Notes: generated from the letters alone by a model not told the origin. Shown: positions 21,370 to 34,446, counted from the first letter of the stretch. The stretch: 64,000 bases of DNA from Streptomyces sp. NRRL WC-3605 (GCF_001509795.1 NZ_LLZN01000048.1:1-64000), one strand, 5' to 3'. Numbers and translations are program-made.

Positions 21370-21501
21370 CAGCAACTCAATACGCAGTACGTACTTACGA
21401 CGGCCCAGTTGGGTCGTACAGAGGATTCACCTCGTTCAGGGGGGAGTCCCCACCCCCCCAAAGTGAAACTTCGGGCCCAACAAGGAGAGCAGGGAACCCA
21501 G

Positions 21502-23094
21502 ATGGCGGAGCTCACGATCCGGCCGGAGGAGATCCGGGACGCGCTGGAGAACTTTGTCCAGTCGTACAAGCCGGACGCGGCCTCGCGCGAGGAGGTCGGT
21601 ACGGTCACCCTTGCCGGCGACGGCATCGCGAAGGTCGAGGGCCTCCCCTCGGCCATGGCCAACGAACTGCTGAAGTTCGAGGACGGCACCCTCGGCCTCG
21701 CGCTCAACCTGGAAGAGCGCGAGATCGGCGCCATCGTCCTCGGTGAGTTCAGCGGCATCGAGGAGGGTCAGCCGGTGCAGCGCACCGGTGAGGTGCTCTC
21801 CGTGGCCGTCGGCGAGGGCTACCTCGGCCGCGTCGTCGACCCGCTCGGCAACCCGATCGACGGCCTCGGCGAGATCGAGACCAGCGGTCGTCGTGCCCTC
21901 GAGCTGCAGGCCCCCACGGTCATGCAGCGCAAGTCGGTGCACGAGCCGATGGAGACCGGCTACAAGGCCGTCGACGCGATGACCCCGATCGGCCGTGGCC
22001 AGCGTCAGCTGATCATCGGTGACCGTCAGACCGGCAAGACCGCCCTGGCCGTCGACACGATCATCAACCAGCGCGACAACTGGCGCTCCGGCGACGTGAA
22101 CAAGCAGGTCCGCTGCATCTACGTCGCCATCGGCCAGAAGGGCTCGACCATCGCGTCGGTCCGCCGCGCGCTGGAGGAGAACGGCGCGCTGGAGTACACG
22201 ACCATCGTCGCCGCCCCGGCGTCCGACCCGGCCGGCTTCAAGTACCTGGCGCCGTACACCGGTTCGGCCATCGGCCAGCAGTGGATGTACGAGGGCAAGC
22301 ACGTCCTCATCATCTTCGACGACCTCTCGAAGCAGGCCGACGCCTACCGCGCCGTGTCCCTGCTGCTGCGCCGCCCGCCGGGCCGTGAGGCCTACCCGGG
22401 TGACGTCTTCTACCTGCACTCCCGTCTGCTGGAGCGCTGCGCGAAGCTCTCCGACGACATGGGTGCCGGCTCGATGACCGGTCTGCCGATCGTCGAGACC
22501 AAGGCCAACGACGTCTCGGCGTTCATCCCGACCAACGTCATCTCCATCACCGACGGCCAGTGCTTCCTGGAGTCGGACCTGTTCAACGCCGGTCAGCGCC
22601 CCGCGCTGAACGTCGGTATCTCCGTCTCCCGAGTCGGTGGTTCCGCGCAGCACAAGGCGATGAAGCAGGTCTCCGGCCGTCTGCGCGTGGACCTCGCCCA
22701 GTTCCGTGAGCTGGAGGCGTTCGCCGCCTTCGGTTCCGACCTGGACGCCGCGTCGAAGGCGCAGCTGGAGCGCGGCCAGCGCATGGTCGAGCTGCTGAAG
22801 CAGGCCCAGTACGAGCCCATGTCCACCGAGGACCAGGTCGTCTCCGTGTGGGCCGGCACCACCGGCAAGATGGACGACGTCCCGGTCGCCGACATCCGGC
22901 GCTTCGAGAAGGAGCTGCTGGAGTACCTGCACCGCAAGGAGCAGGGCCTCATGACCTCCATCAAGGAGGGCGGCAAGATGTCGGACGACACCCTCACGGC
23001 CGTCGCCGACGCCATCGCGGAGTTCAAGAAGCAGTTCGAGACCTCGGACGGCAAGCTGCTCGGCGAGGACGCTCCGGCCGCTGCCGCCAAGTGA
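21502..23094 (+). CDS. atpA: ATP synthase F1 subunit alpha
   Basis: Non-catalytic nucleotide-binding subunit (530 aa). P-loop GDRQTGKTA, and the signature [17 protein letters not shown] near the C-terminal third. ATG at 21502, with AAGGAGAG and CAGGGA upstream; in-frame sequence further up is leader. The 132-base gap after atpH has no clear promoter. Confidence 0.98.
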   Translation: MAELTIRPEEIRDALENFVQSYKPDAASREEVGTVTLAGDGIAKVEGLPSAMANELLKFEDGTLGLALNLEEREIGAIVLGEFSGIEEGQPVQRTGEVLSVAVGEGYLGRVVDPLGNPIDGLGEIETSGRRALELQAPTVMQRKSVHEPMETGYKAVDAMTPIGRGQRQLIIGDRQTGKTALAVDTIINQRDNWRSGDVNKQVRCIYVAIGQKGSTIASVRRALEENGALEYTTIVAAPASDPAGFKYLAPYTGSAIGQQWMYEGKHVLIIFDDLSKQADAYRAVSLLLRRPPGREAYPGDVFYLHSRLLERCAKLSDDMGAGSMTGLPIVETKANDVSAFIPTNVISITDGQCFLESDLFNAGQRPALNVGISVSRVGGSAQHKAMKQVSGRLRVDLAQFRELEAFAAFGSDLDAASKAQLERGQRMVELLKQAQYEPMSTEDQVVSVWAGTTGKMDDVPVADIRRFEKELLEYLHRKEQGLMTSIKEGGKMSDDTLTAVADAIAEFKKQFETSDGKLLGEDAPAAAAK

Positions 23095-23115
23095 CGTAAG
23101 GAAGGGACCTGACTC

Positions 23116-25469
<2,354 letters not shown>

Positions 25470-25501
25470 CGCATCGGTCTTCGTGAGCCATTGAGCTCGT
25501 G

Positions 25502-25533
25502 ATGAGGGGGCGGGGCACGTCCCGCCCCCTCAT
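25502..25533 (+). terminator. Hairpin between atpD and atpC
   Basis: Perfect 13-pair stem (25502-25514 with 25521-25533), loop GCACGT, 32 bases after the atpD stop. It can end part of the transcription or protect the upstream message from 3' decay. Confidence 0.75.
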
Positions 25534-25558
25534 TCATGCCTATTAGACTTGTAACCAA

Positions 25559-25580
25559 CACCCGGCAGAACCGCCGGGTG
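25559..25580 (+). promoter_or_regulatory. Hairpin ahead of the atpC ribosome binding site
   Basis: CACCCGGC (25559-25566) pairs with GCCGGGTG (25573-25580), loop AGAACC. It ends 7 bases before the CGAGGAG site of atpC and could modulate atpC translation. TATTAGACT just upstream could also serve as a weak -10 for separate atpC transcription. Confidence 0.45.
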
Positions 25581-25598
25581 GTGACCCGAGGAGCCATC

Positions 25599-25973
25599 TT
25601 GGCTGCTGAGCTGCACGTCGCGCTGGTCGCCGCCGACCGTGAGGTCTGGTCGGGCCAGGCCACCCTGGTCGTCGCGCGCACCACGTCCGGCGACATCGGC
25701 GTCATGCCCGGTCACCAGCCGCTGCTCGGTGTGCTGGAGTCGGGCCCGGTGACCATCCGTACGAGTGATGGTGGGACCGTCATCGCCGCGGTGCACGGCG
25801 GTTTCATCTCGTTCGCGGACGACAAGCTGTCGCTGCTGGCGGAGATCGCCGAACTGTCCGACGAGATCGACGTCCAGCGCGCGGAGCGGGCGCTCGAGCG
25901 CGCGAAGTCGGCGGACGACGCCTCCGCCGGGCGCCGCGCGGAGGTGCGCCTGCGGGCGGTGACGGCGCGCTGA
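25599..25973 (+). CDS. atpC: ATP synthase F1 subunit epsilon
   Basis: Regulatory rotor subunit (124 aa) that can inhibit ATP hydrolysis. Start is TTG at 25599, with CGAGGAG five bases upstream; the family start AAELHVALV follows directly. N-terminal beta-sandwich with GDIGVMPGHQPLL, then a short helical hairpin. Weak start codon plus two preceding hairpins suggest that epsilon is made in lower amounts than beta. Confidence 0.95.
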   Translation: MAAELHVALVAADREVWSGQATLVVARTTSGDIGVMPGHQPLLGVLESGPVTIRTSDGGTVIAAVHGGFISFADDKLSLLAEIAELSDEIDVQRAERALERAKSADDASAGRRAEVRLRAVTAR

Positions 25974-26032
25974 CCCCCCGGGTCGCCTCCCGTGCCCTTT
26001 AGGCTCAGGGGGAGCGCTCGCGATTGACGTCA

Positions 26033-26099
26033 CTCAGCCGCGGCTGGTACCGGAGCGATCCGGTGCCGGTCGCGGCTGAGGCAGATACGGATGTTTTTT
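26033..26099 (+). terminator. Terminator of the atp operon
   Basis: A long stem (26033-26053 with 26060-26080), 21 pairs including four G-T wobbles, loop AGCGAT, followed 13 bases later by six T residues (26094-26099). It lies 60 bases after atpC. Confidence 0.75.
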
Positions 26100-26136
26100 C
26101 CGTTCCGTTACCTAGGAGACGAGGAGGTCGGTGCCG

Positions 26137-26583
26137 ATGGTCCTCGCTCTGACTGTGTGCGGAATCGTCGTCGCCCTTGTGGTGCTGGGGTTGTTCGTCT
26201 TCGGCCTGCGCCGCAGACTCATCCAGCGCTCGGGCGGCACCTTCGACTGTTCGCTGCGCTGGGACGTGCCGGAGAGGCCGGACACCAACGGCAAGGGCTG
26301 GAGCTACGGCGTCGCCCGCTACAACGGCGACCGCATCGCGTGGTACCGCGTCTTCTCCTACGCCTACCGCCCGCGCCGCGTCCTGGAGCGCTCCGCGATC
26401 GAGGTGGCCGGCCGTCGCGTCCCCGACGGCGAGGAGGAGCTGGCGCTGTTGTCCGACGCCGTCATCCTCACCTGTCTGCACCGGGGCACCCGGCTCGAAC
26501 TGGCCATGACCGAGGACGCGCTGACCGGGTTCCTGGCGTGGCTGGAGGCCGCTCCGCCGGGCCAGCGCGTGAACGTCGCCTGA
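26137..26583 (+). CDS. DUF2550 family membrane protein
   Basis: 148 aa. One N-terminal transmembrane helix (about 2-22, ALTVCGIVVALVVLGLFVFG) and a cytoplasmic domain with conserved GGTFDCSLRWDVPE, KGWSYGVARYNGDRIAWYRVFS and a closing DALTGFLAWLEAAPPG. The family is actinobacterial, typically follows atpC, and has no known function; a PH-like fold is a guess. Start chosen at ATG 26137 because AGGAGG is nine bases upstream; GTG 26131 would leave only three. Confidence 0.85.
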   Translation: MVLALTVCGIVVALVVLGLFVFGLRRRLIQRSGGTFDCSLRWDVPERPDTNGKGWSYGVARYNGDRIAWYRVFSYAYRPRRVLERSAIEVAGRRVPDGEEELALLSDAVILTCLHRGTRLELAMTEDALTGFLAWLEAAPPGQRVNVA

Positions 26584-26616
26584 GACGACCGGGGCCCCTG
26601 GACCACGCGCCGCCGC

Positions 26617-26850
26617 TCACGCCGTCGGGCACACCGGCCGCTGCTGGGGTATCGGCGCGTTGTGCTGCCCGACGACGAGTGCCGGGGCGTCGGCGGCGAC
26701 CGTGACGGACACGGTGACCGGGCACACCGCGAGGAGTGCGGCGGCCGTGGTGCCGGTGAACACGGTCGCGGCGACCACCTTGGGCCGGTCGAACCTCCTC
26801 GGCCCCGGGGGCCGGCCGGTCCTCTTCTGCCTCATGATCGTGCGCTTCAT
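26617..26850 (-). CDS. Small exported or membrane protein, unknown
   Basis: 77 aa. A very basic N-terminus (about 1-24, many Arg/Lys) precedes one hydrophobic stretch (about 26-50, VVAATVFTGTTAAALLAVCP), then a short tail with a Cys near the end (RPVCPTA). This looks like a signal or anchor peptide. GGGGGGA lies five bases before the ATG on the minus strand, supporting a real gene. It converges with the DUF2550 gene, with 33 bases between stops. No family recognised. Confidence 0.55.
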   Translation of the reverse strand: MKRTIMRQKRTGRPPGPRRFDRPKVVAATVFTGTTAAALLAVCPVTVSVTVAADAPALVVGQHNAPIPQQRPVCPTA

Positions 26851-27010
26851 CGCTGTCCCCCCGAATTACTGGTTCCACTTGCTGGCTGGAGATACGTAGT
26901 GTTCCCCGTCGGCACCCGCCGCTCCTATGGCCGTCCGGCCCGCCGGCCCCGCCGAACGGCCCTGGTCCGCGTACGCCCGGGGCGCGCGGACGGGGCCGCA
27001 CGCGTGCGGG

Positions 27011-27052
27011 GAACGAAAAGAGCCACGGACAGGCTCGTGACCTGTCCGTGGC
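27011..27052 (-). terminator. Terminator of chiC
   Basis: GCCACGGACAGG (27022-27033) pairs perfectly with CCTGTCCGTGGC (27041-27052), loop of 7. On the minus strand the stem is followed by TCTTTTCG, a short T-run. It starts 20 bases after the chitinase stop. Confidence 0.85.
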
Positions 27053-27071
27053 CGGGGTGCTGCCGTGCGGG

Positions 27072-28895
<1,824 letters not shown>

Positions 28896-28958
28896 GTCGC
28901 GCCTCCTTGGGGGAGTCCTGGGGCGTGACTGAGCCTCACGCCCACTCATGGTGCGGTG

Positions 28959-28987
28959 AGAATAGAAAGGTCTGGACCACAGGTCAA
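28959..28987 (-). promoter_or_regulatory. chiC promoter
   Basis: Reading the minus strand: -35 TTGACC (28987-28982), 17-base spacer, -10 TATTCT (28964-28959). Transcription would start near 28952, leaving a leader of about 57 bases. The spacer contains one of the two direct repeats. Confidence 0.85.
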
Positions 28988-29000
28988 TAGGTCTGGACCA
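28968..29000 (-). repeat. Chitinase-type 12-base direct repeats (DasR/dre-like)
   Basis: TGGTCCAGACCT occurs twice on the minus strand (29000-28989 and 28979-28968), 21 bases apart, flanking the -35. This repeat is the known signature of Streptomyces chitinase promoters, required for chitin induction and glucose repression; it overlaps sites resembling the DasR box ACTGGTCTAGACCACT. Confidence 0.9.
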
Positions 29001-29040
29001 CTTGACGTTTCACGCCGGATGGGCTTCCCCCGCCCGTGAT

Positions 29041-29682
29041 CTAGATACCCAACTCCTGTGCCAGTACGGCGGCTTGGACCCGGCTGCGCAGCTCCAGCTT
29101 CCCCAGCAGACGGCTGACGTGCGTCTTCGCCGTCGCCTCGGCCATGTCCAGCCGGGCCGCGATCTCGGCGTTGGACAGTCCCTCGCCGAGACAGGACAGC
29201 ACCTCGCGCTCGCGCCGGGTGAGCGCGTCCAGCACGGACGGATCGGGCGCCGTCTCCCGCGCCGGCCTCGCCGCGAACTCGGCGATCAGACGCCGGGTGA
29301 CGGCCGGTGCGATCAGGCCCTCGCCCCGCGCCACCGTGCGCACCGCCTCGATCAGGTCCTTCGCCTCGGTGTTCTTCAGCAGGAATCCGGACGCCCCCGC
29401 GCGCAGCGCCCCGAAGACGTACTCGTCCAGATCGAAGGTGGTCAGCACGAGCACGTCCGCGAGCCGCTCGGCCACCACCTGCCGGGTGGCGGACACCCCG
29501 TCCAGACGCGGCATCTGAAGGTCCATCAGCACCAGGTCGGGACGCAGTTCCCGGGCCAGGGCCACCGCCCGCTCGCCGTCGGCCGCCTCGCCGACGACCT
29601 CGACGTCGGGGGCGCTGCGCAGGATGAGGACGAGTCCGGCGCGGACCGCGGACTGGTCCTCGGCGACCAGGACACGGATCAT
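29041..29682 (-). CDS. NarL/LuxR-type two-component response regulator
   Basis: 213 aa. Receiver domain with acidic pocket near EDQ and phospho-acceptor Asp54 in LVLMDLQMPRLDG, then a linker and a LuxR helix-turn-helix (about 145-205) with LTRREREVLSCLGEGLSNAEIA. Its ATG overlaps the kinase stop by four bases, so it is the partner of the kinase encoded just upstream on the same strand. Targets unknown; the neighbouring chiC is on the same strand but has its own promoter. Some Streptomyces chitinase genes are tied to adjacent two-component systems, but that is only suggestive here. Confidence 0.9.
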   Translation of the reverse strand: MIRVLVAEDQSAVRAGLVLILRSAPDVEVVGEAADGERAVALARELRPDLVLMDLQMPRLDGVSATRQVVAERLADVLVLTTFDLDEYVFGALRAGASGFLLKNTEAKDLIEAVRTVARGEGLIAPAVTRRLIAEFAARPARETAPDPSVLDALTRREREVLSCLGEGLSNAEIAARLDMAEATAKTHVSRLLGKLELRSRVQAAVLAQELGI

Positions 29683-30866
29683 GCGGAGTCTCCTTCGGTC
29701 AGCGGAAGCAGCGCGCGGACGGCCCAGATCTTGCCGTCCGCGGAATCCGGGTCACGGGCGGGGCCCGCCTCGAACGTGCCGCCGAGCAGCGCGACCCGCT
29801 CCCGCATGCCGACCAGACCGGCGCCCGAACCGGGTGCGCGCGGCCCCTCCCGGTCGCCGAACGGACTGGTCACGGTGACGGCCAGACAGCCGTCCCGGCG
29901 GGCGAGCGTGACCGTGACCCGGCCGGGCGCCGCGTGCTTGAGGGCGTTGGTCAGCGACTCCTGCACGATCCGGTAGGCGGCCAGCTCGACGGGGGCGGGG
30001 ACGGTGCCCGGGCGGACGGCGAGCTGGACGTCCAGGCCGTTGGAGCGGGCGCTGTCCGCGAGGGCGTCGAGGCTGTCCAGCGTCGGCGCGGCCGCCGGTG
30101 CCGCGTCGTCGCCCGCGTCGCGCAGGATGCCGATGAGCCGGCGCATCTCGGCGAGCCCCGCCACGCTGTTCTCCCGGATCACGGACAGGGCGTCCCGGGA
30201 GGTCGCCGGGTCGTCGAGGGAGAGCGCGGCGGTGGAGTGGATGGCGATGGCGGAGAGGTGGTTGGCCACCAGGTCGTGCAGCTCGCGGGCCATGCGGGAG
30301 CGCTCCGACGACACGGCCTGGGCGCGGTCCATCTCGGCGAGCAGTGCCGTCTGCTCGGCGCGCAGCCGGGCGGCCTCGGCGGCGTCGCGGTGGTTGCGCA
30401 CGATCCAGCCGGTGGCGGCGGGGCCGTACGCGACGACCCCGATGACCACCCCGACGAGCAGCGCCTCGGGCTCCCGCCACGCCACCCACGGGACCAGCGT
30501 CCCGGCCACGGTGAGCAGGCCGGTGATCCACTGGATGCGCCGGGCCGAGGTGAGCGGGCCGTACACCACGGCCGCGTAGACGATGTCGGTGAACATCAGG
30601 ACGGTGGCCAGGTTGCCCTGGGTCAGGACGTCCGCGCAGATCGCGGGCGTGGCGATCAGCAGGGCCGTGCGGGGGGCCGCCCGGCGCAGCAGTTCGCAGC
30701 CCGCCATCACGGTGAGCGGCACCAGGATCGGCCAGGGCCCGTCGAAGAGCGTGACGGGGTCCTCGCGGGTCCGCGTGCCGAGGCCGATACCCACCAGCAG
30801 CAGACCCCCGAGCAGCCCGGCGACGGCGACGTACACGTCGAAGCGGTGCGGGCGGGGGAGGGGCAT
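29679..30866 (-). CDS. NarL-associated sensor histidine kinase (HisKA_3)
   Basis: 395 aa. The N-terminal half has about four to five membrane helices without a sizeable extracellular domain, so it probably senses within the membrane. The dimerisation/phosphorylation helix has MARELHDLVANHLS (His197); the ATPase lobe has NALKHA and GAGLVGMRERVALLGG. Start chosen at ATG 30866 (MPLPRPHRFD); the ribosome binding site is weak and a GTG 15 bases upstream is possible. Forms an operon with the response regulator. Confidence 0.88.
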   Translation of the reverse strand: MPLPRPHRFDVYVAVAGLLGGLLLVGIGLGTRTREDPVTLFDGPWPILVPLTVMAGCELLRRAAPRTALLIATPAICADVLTQGNLATVLMFTDIVYAAVVYGPLTSARRIQWITGLLTVAGTLVPWVAWREPEALLVGVVIGVVAYGPAATGWIVRNHRDAAEAARLRAEQTALLAEMDRAQAVSSERSRMARELHDLVANHLSAIAIHSTAALSLDDPATSRDALSVIRENSVAGLAEMRRLIGILRDAGDDAAPAAAPTLDSLDALADSARSNGLDVQLAVRPGTVPAPVELAAYRIVQESLTNALKHAAPGRVTVTLARRDGCLAVTVTSPFGDREGPRAPGSGAGLVGMRERVALLGGTFEAGPARDPDSADGKIWAVRALLPLTEGDSA

Positions 30867-31018
30867 GCGTCCATCCAACACGCTGCCCCCGGCGGACGCG
30901 TGATGCCGTGGGCGGGTCCCGGACTGCATCTTTCGATGTACGGCGGTTTCGTCACCGCCGACGACGGAAGCGGCCGCGCACGGCGGGAGCCTGGAAGGGT
31001 GAACGAAGGGAGCCTGTC

Positions 31019-31594
31019 GTGATCGTCGCCCTCGTCGTCGCCTGCGAGGTGGGTTTCTGGGTGCTGCTGGCCCTGGGGCTGGCCGCGCGCTACCTGCTGA
31101 AGTGGCGCAGGACCAGCGTGGTCCTGCTGCTGTGCGAGCCGGTGCTGGAGCTGGTCCTGTTCGCCGCCACGGCGGTCGACCTGCGGAACGGCGCCGAGCC
31201 CGGCTGGGAGCACGGCCTGGCGGCGCTCTACATCGGCTACACCGTGGCCTACGGCCACTACACGATCCGGTGGCTGGACGGCCACGCCGCGCACCGCCTG
31301 GCCGGGGCGCCGCGCCCTCCGCGCCCGCCGCGGTACGGCATGGCGCGGGCCCGCCACGAGGGCGCCCTCTGGCTGCGGACGCTTCTCGCGGCGGCGGTCG
31401 CGCTGGCCCTGCTGCAGGCCGCGGTCTGGTACGTCGGGGACGGCGACACCTCGTCCCTGCGGTCCTTCCAGTGGGTGGCGCTGCGGGCCGCCGGCATCCA
31501 CGGGCTGATCGCGCTGACCTACCTGCTGTGGCCGAAGCGGCCCAAGGGTGAGCCCGAGCATCGGGAGGAGACGCGGGAGACAGTGCCCCGGTGA
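31019..31594 (+). CDS. Integral membrane protein, unknown
   Basis: 191 aa with about four hydrophobic segments (roughly 2-24, 32-52, 60-80, 115-175 region) and a charged cytoplasmic C-terminus. Conserved-looking WEHGLAALYIGYTVAYGHYTIRW resembles the 2TM segments of Streptomyces hypothetical membrane proteins. GTG at 31019 with GAAGGGAG six bases upstream. It is divergent from the histidine kinase and converges with the cobalamin adenosyltransferase gene with a 4-base gap. Confidence 0.75.
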   Translation: MIVALVVACEVGFWVLLALGLAARYLLKWRRTSVVLLLCEPVLELVLFAATAVDLRNGAEPGWEHGLAALYIGYTVAYGHYTIRWLDGHAAHRLAGAPRPPRPPRYGMARARHEGALWLRTLLAAAVALALLQAAVWYVGDGDTSSLRSFQWVALRAAGIHGLIALTYLLWPKRPKGEPEHREETRETVPR

Positions 31595-31598
31595 CGGG

Positions 31599-32171
31599 CT
31601 AGCGCTCCCCGCCCGGCACCCACAGCACGTCCCCGACCTCCTTGTTCGCCGTCCTGGCGAGGATGAACAGGAGGTCGGAGAGGCGGTTGAGGTAGGTGGC
31701 GGTGAGCGGGTTCATCGTCTCGCCGTGGACCTCCAGCGCGGCCCACGTCGAGCGCTCCGCGCGCCGGACGACCGTGCACGCCTGGTGCAGCAGGGCCGCG
31801 CCGGGGGTGCCGCCCGGCAGGATGAAGGACCGCAGCTTCTCCAGCCGCTCGTTGAAGCGGTCGCAGTCCGCCTCCAGCCGGTCGATGTAGAACTGCTCCA
31901 CCCGCAGCGGCGGGTACTCGGGGTCCTCCACCACCGGCGTCGACAGGTCGGCGCCCACGTCGAACAGGTCGTTCTGCACGCGGGTGAGGACCTCGACGAC
32001 CTCCTCGTCCAGAGCGCCGAGGGCGATGGCGGTGCCGAGGACGGCGTTCGCCTCGTTGGAGTCGGCGTACGCCGAGATCCGCAGATCGGTCTTGGCGGTC
32101 CGGCTCATGTCGCCGAGGGCGGTGGTGCCCTGGTCGCCGGTCCTGGTGTAGATGCGCGTCAGATTGACCAT
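31599..32171 (-). CDS. Cob(I)alamin adenosyltransferase, PduO type
   Basis: 190 aa. Transfers the adenosyl group of ATP to cob(I)alamin to make coenzyme B12. N-terminal TRIYTRTGDQGTT is the ATP-binding signature of the PduO family; RAERSTWAALEV and LTATYLNRLSDLLFILAR are conserved in helix 4-5. Adenosylcobalamin is the cofactor of methylmalonyl-CoA mutase, whose epimerase and chaperone (mce, meaB) are encoded 20 kb away in this window. Sits 13 bases after the ABC permease on the same strand and may be co-transcribed. Confidence 0.93.
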   Translation of the reverse strand: MVNLTRIYTRTGDQGTTALGDMSRTAKTDLRISAYADSNEANAVLGTAIALGALDEEVVEVLTRVQNDLFDVGADLSTPVVEDPEYPPLRVEQFYIDRLEADCDRFNERLEKLRSFILPGGTPGAALLHQACTVVRRAERSTWAALEVHGETMNPLTATYLNRLSDLLFILARTANKEVGDVLWVPGGER

Positions 32172-32184
32172 GTGACCAGCCTAG

Positions 32185-32934
32185 TTACGCTCCGGCGCCG
32201 CGGAACACGCGTGTGCCCACTGTCACGGCGAGCGCGGCGAAGAGGACGGCCACCACCGTGCCGTACAGCATGTGCTCCGTGGCGTACGCGCCGACGTAGG
32301 CGTCCCGGACCGCGTCCACCAGATAGCGGAAGGGGACGAAGTGGGACAGGACATCCAGCCAGCGGGGCCCCAGCGTCATCGGCAGCATCAGGCCGGACAG
32401 GAGCATCATCGGCATCGTCATGGCGTTGACCGCCGGGCCGAACTCCTGCGGGGTGCGGACCTTCAGCGCGAGCGCGTACGACAGCGAGGCCAGCGACACC
32501 GTCAGCAGCCCCACGAAGGCGAACCCGATCAGCACGCCGGGCAGCGGGGCGCGCAGGCCCATCGCGAGCGCCGCCAGCACCAGCAGCACCGCCTGGAAGA
32601 CGAACACCGTGGCCTCCCGCAGCACCCGCCCGAGCAGCAGCGCGAGCCGGCTGACGGGCGTCACCCGCATCCGGTCGACCACGCCCTGGCTCTGCTCGAT
32701 GATGACCGCGAAGCCCGCGAACGACGCCCCGAACAGGCCGAGTTGCAGCAGCAGCCCGGGCACCAGCACCTGCCAGGAGGACCCCTTCCCGCCGAGCGGG
32801 AGGTCCGTGAGCAGCGGGCCGAAGAACAGCAGGTACAGCAGGGGCATCAGCACGCCGAAGAGCAGCGCGAACCGGGAACGCAGGGACTGGCGGAGATAGC
32901 GGCCGTAGATGAGGGCCGTGTCCTGGATCAGCAT
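32185..32934 (-). CDS. ABC-2 type transporter permease
   Basis: 249 aa with six membrane helices, typical of drug-export permeases (DrrB-like). Visible features: MLIQDTALIYGRYLRQSLRS amphipathic start, IIEQSQGVVDRMRVTPVSR cytoplasmic loop and the LLSGLMLPMTLGPRWL C-terminal region. It starts 9 bases after the ATPase stop. Under probable TetR control with its partner. Substrate unknown. Confidence 0.92.
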   Translation of the reverse strand: MLIQDTALIYGRYLRQSLRSRFALLFGVLMPLLYLLFFGPLLTDLPLGGKGSSWQVLVPGLLLQLGLFGASFAGFAVIIEQSQGVVDRMRVTPVSRLALLLGRVLREATVFVFQAVLLVLAALAMGLRAPLPGVLIGFAFVGLLTVSLASLSYALALKVRTPQEFGPAVNAMTMPMMLLSGLMLPMTLGPRWLDVLSHFVPFRYLVDAVRDAYVGAYATEHMLYGTVVAVLFAALAVTVGTRVFRGAGA

Positions 32935-32942
32935 GAGGGGTC

Positions 32943-33725
32943 CTAGACGGCGACGGGGGCGGCGTCGGCCGGGGCCGGGCCGCGGCCGGTGATGGCGAGG
33001 AAGGTGTCCTGGAGGGTCGCGTCGATCGAGCCGCCGTGGCGCAGCTTCAGAGCGCTCGGCGTGCCCTCCGCGACGACGGTGCCGCGGTCGACGATCACCA
33101 GGCGGTCGGCGAGGGCGTCGGCCTCGTCCAGGTAGTGGGTGGTGAGGAAGACGGTGGTGCCCTGCTCGTCGCGCAGGCGCCGCACCAGGTCCCACAGGTC
33201 GGCTCGGCTGCCGGGGTCGAGGCCGGTCGTCGGCTCGTCGAGGAACAGCACCTTCGGGCGGTGGGTGAGCGCCATCGCGATGTCCAGACGCCTGCGCTGG
33301 CCGCCGGAGAGGGCGCCGGCCTTGCGGTCCAGCAGCTGGGTCAGACCGAGGTCGTGGGCCAGTTCCAGGGCGCGCTCCACGGCGCGCGCCTTGGGCAGGC
33401 GGTACAGCCGGCCCTGGGTCACCAGCTCCTCCCGCACGGTGATCTGCGGGTCCACCCCGCCCGACTGGGCCACGTAGCCGCAGGCGCGGCGCACCCCGGC
33501 GGGGTCGGTCGCGAGGTCGTGCCCCGCCACGGTGGCCGCGCCGCCGGTGGGTGCCAGCAGGGTCGTCAGCATCCGCAGGGTCGTCGTCTTGCCGGCGCCG
33601 TTCGGGCCGAGGAAGCCGAGGATCTCGCCCTCCTGGACGGTCAGGTCGACGGAGCGCACGGCCTCGACGGGGCCGCGCTTGGTCGGGAAGGTGCGGGCCA
33701 GTCCGGCCGCGCTGATGACAGGCAT
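32943..33725 (-). CDS. ABC transporter ATP-binding protein (DrrA-like)
   Basis: 260 aa. Walker A GPNGAGKTT, signature LSGGQRRRLDIA, Walker B KVLFLDEPTTGLDP, and a DrrA-type C-terminal tail. The ATG at 33725 has no convincing ribosome binding site (GTG 33731 likewise), so the message may be leaderless. Divergent from the TetR gene; the 79-base gap carries operator-like repeats. Confidence 0.93.
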   Translation of the reverse strand: MPVISAAGLARTFPTKRGPVEAVRSVDLTVQEGEILGFLGPNGAGKTTTLRMLTTLLAPTGGAATVAGHDLATDPAGVRRACGYVAQSGGVDPQITVREELVTQGRLYRLPKARAVERALELAHDLGLTQLLDRKAGALSGGQRRRLDIAMALTHRPKVLFLDEPTTGLDPGSRADLWDLVRRLRDEQGTTVFLTTHYLDEADALADRLVIVDRGTVVAEGTPSALKLRHGGSIDATLQDTFLAITGRGPAPADAAPVAV

Positions 33726-33747
33726 GGGCACAGAAAAACAGAGTCAC

Positions 33748-33785
33748 TGAAATTTTGCAACGGCCCCAAAATTCAAACGGCCCCA
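33748..33785. promoter_or_regulatory. Operator-like repeats between the ABC and TetR genes
   Basis: An AT-rich inverted repeat, TGAAATTTTG (33748-33757) and CAAAATTCA (33767-33775), is interleaved with a direct repeat AACGGCCCCA (33759-33768 and 33776-33785). The position between divergent regulator and transporter genes suits autorepression by the TetR protein. It stands out as the most AT-rich stretch of the neighbourhood. Confidence 0.55.
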
Positions 33786-33804
33786 TCGAAGTTAGGATGA
33801 GGGC

Positions 33805-34446
33805 ATGACGGAAGGGCTCAGGGAGCGCAAGAAGCGCGAGACGCGGCAGCGGATCTCGGACATCGCCACCGGGCTGTTCCTGGAGCACGGCTTCGTCACC
33901 GTGACCGTCGCCGAGGTGGCGGAGGCCGCCGACGTCTCCGTGAACACCGTCTACAACTACTTCCCGGCCAAGGAGGACCTGTTCTTCGACCGCTCCTCCG
34001 GGGTCGTCGACCAGTTGTCCCGCTGGGTGCGCGGCCGGCCGCGGGGGGAGTCGGCCGCCCGCGCCGTGCTGCGCGAGCTGCGCGCCGAGGTCGAGGCGGT
34101 CTCCCCACGCGTCGGGCTCATGGAGGGCTACGACCGCTTCATGCGCTGCATCCAGGAGGCGCCGCCGCTGCGCTCCCGGCTCTGGAGTCTCCGGCAGGAG
34201 ATCCACGACGACCTGGAGGCGACCCTGCGCGAGGAGACCGGCGCCGCCGCCGGCGACCCGCTGCCAGGGCTGATCGCGAGTCAGCTCGCCTGGATCCACC
34301 AGACCGTCTTCGAGGCCGTCGGCCGGGAGATGGTCAAGGGGCGCAAACCGGGCGAAGTGTCCCGCGAGACGCTGGCACTTCTCGACGACGTCGAGGAGCT
34401 GTTGAGCGAGAAGGTGCTCAACTACGCCGTCCGGGGCGCGCAATGA
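33805..34446 (+). CDS. TetR family transcriptional regulator
   Basis: 213 aa. N-terminal helix-turn-helix with TVAEVAEAADVSVNTVYNYFPAKEDLFFD (about 33-62) and a helical ligand domain. Probably represses the divergent ABC exporter and itself. TAGGAT (33793-33798) lies six bases before the ATG, so the message may be leaderless, although GAGGG could also act as a ribosome binding site. Confidence 0.92.
   Translation: MTEGLRERKKRETRQRISDIATGLFLEHGFVTVTVAEVAEAADVSVNTVYNYFPAKEDLFFDRSSGVVDQLSRWVRGRPRGESAARAVLRELRAEVEAVSPRVGLMEGYDRFMRCIQEAPPLRSRLWSLRQEIHDDLEATLREETGAAAGDPLPGLIASQLAWIHQTVFEAVGREMVKGRKPGEVSRETLALLDDVEELLSEKVLNYAVRGAQ

Noticed and set aside
32935..34443. Upstream extension of the ABC permease frame on the minus strand
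   Set aside because: Overlaps the ATPase and TetR genes in other frames; the permease has a clear start at 32934.
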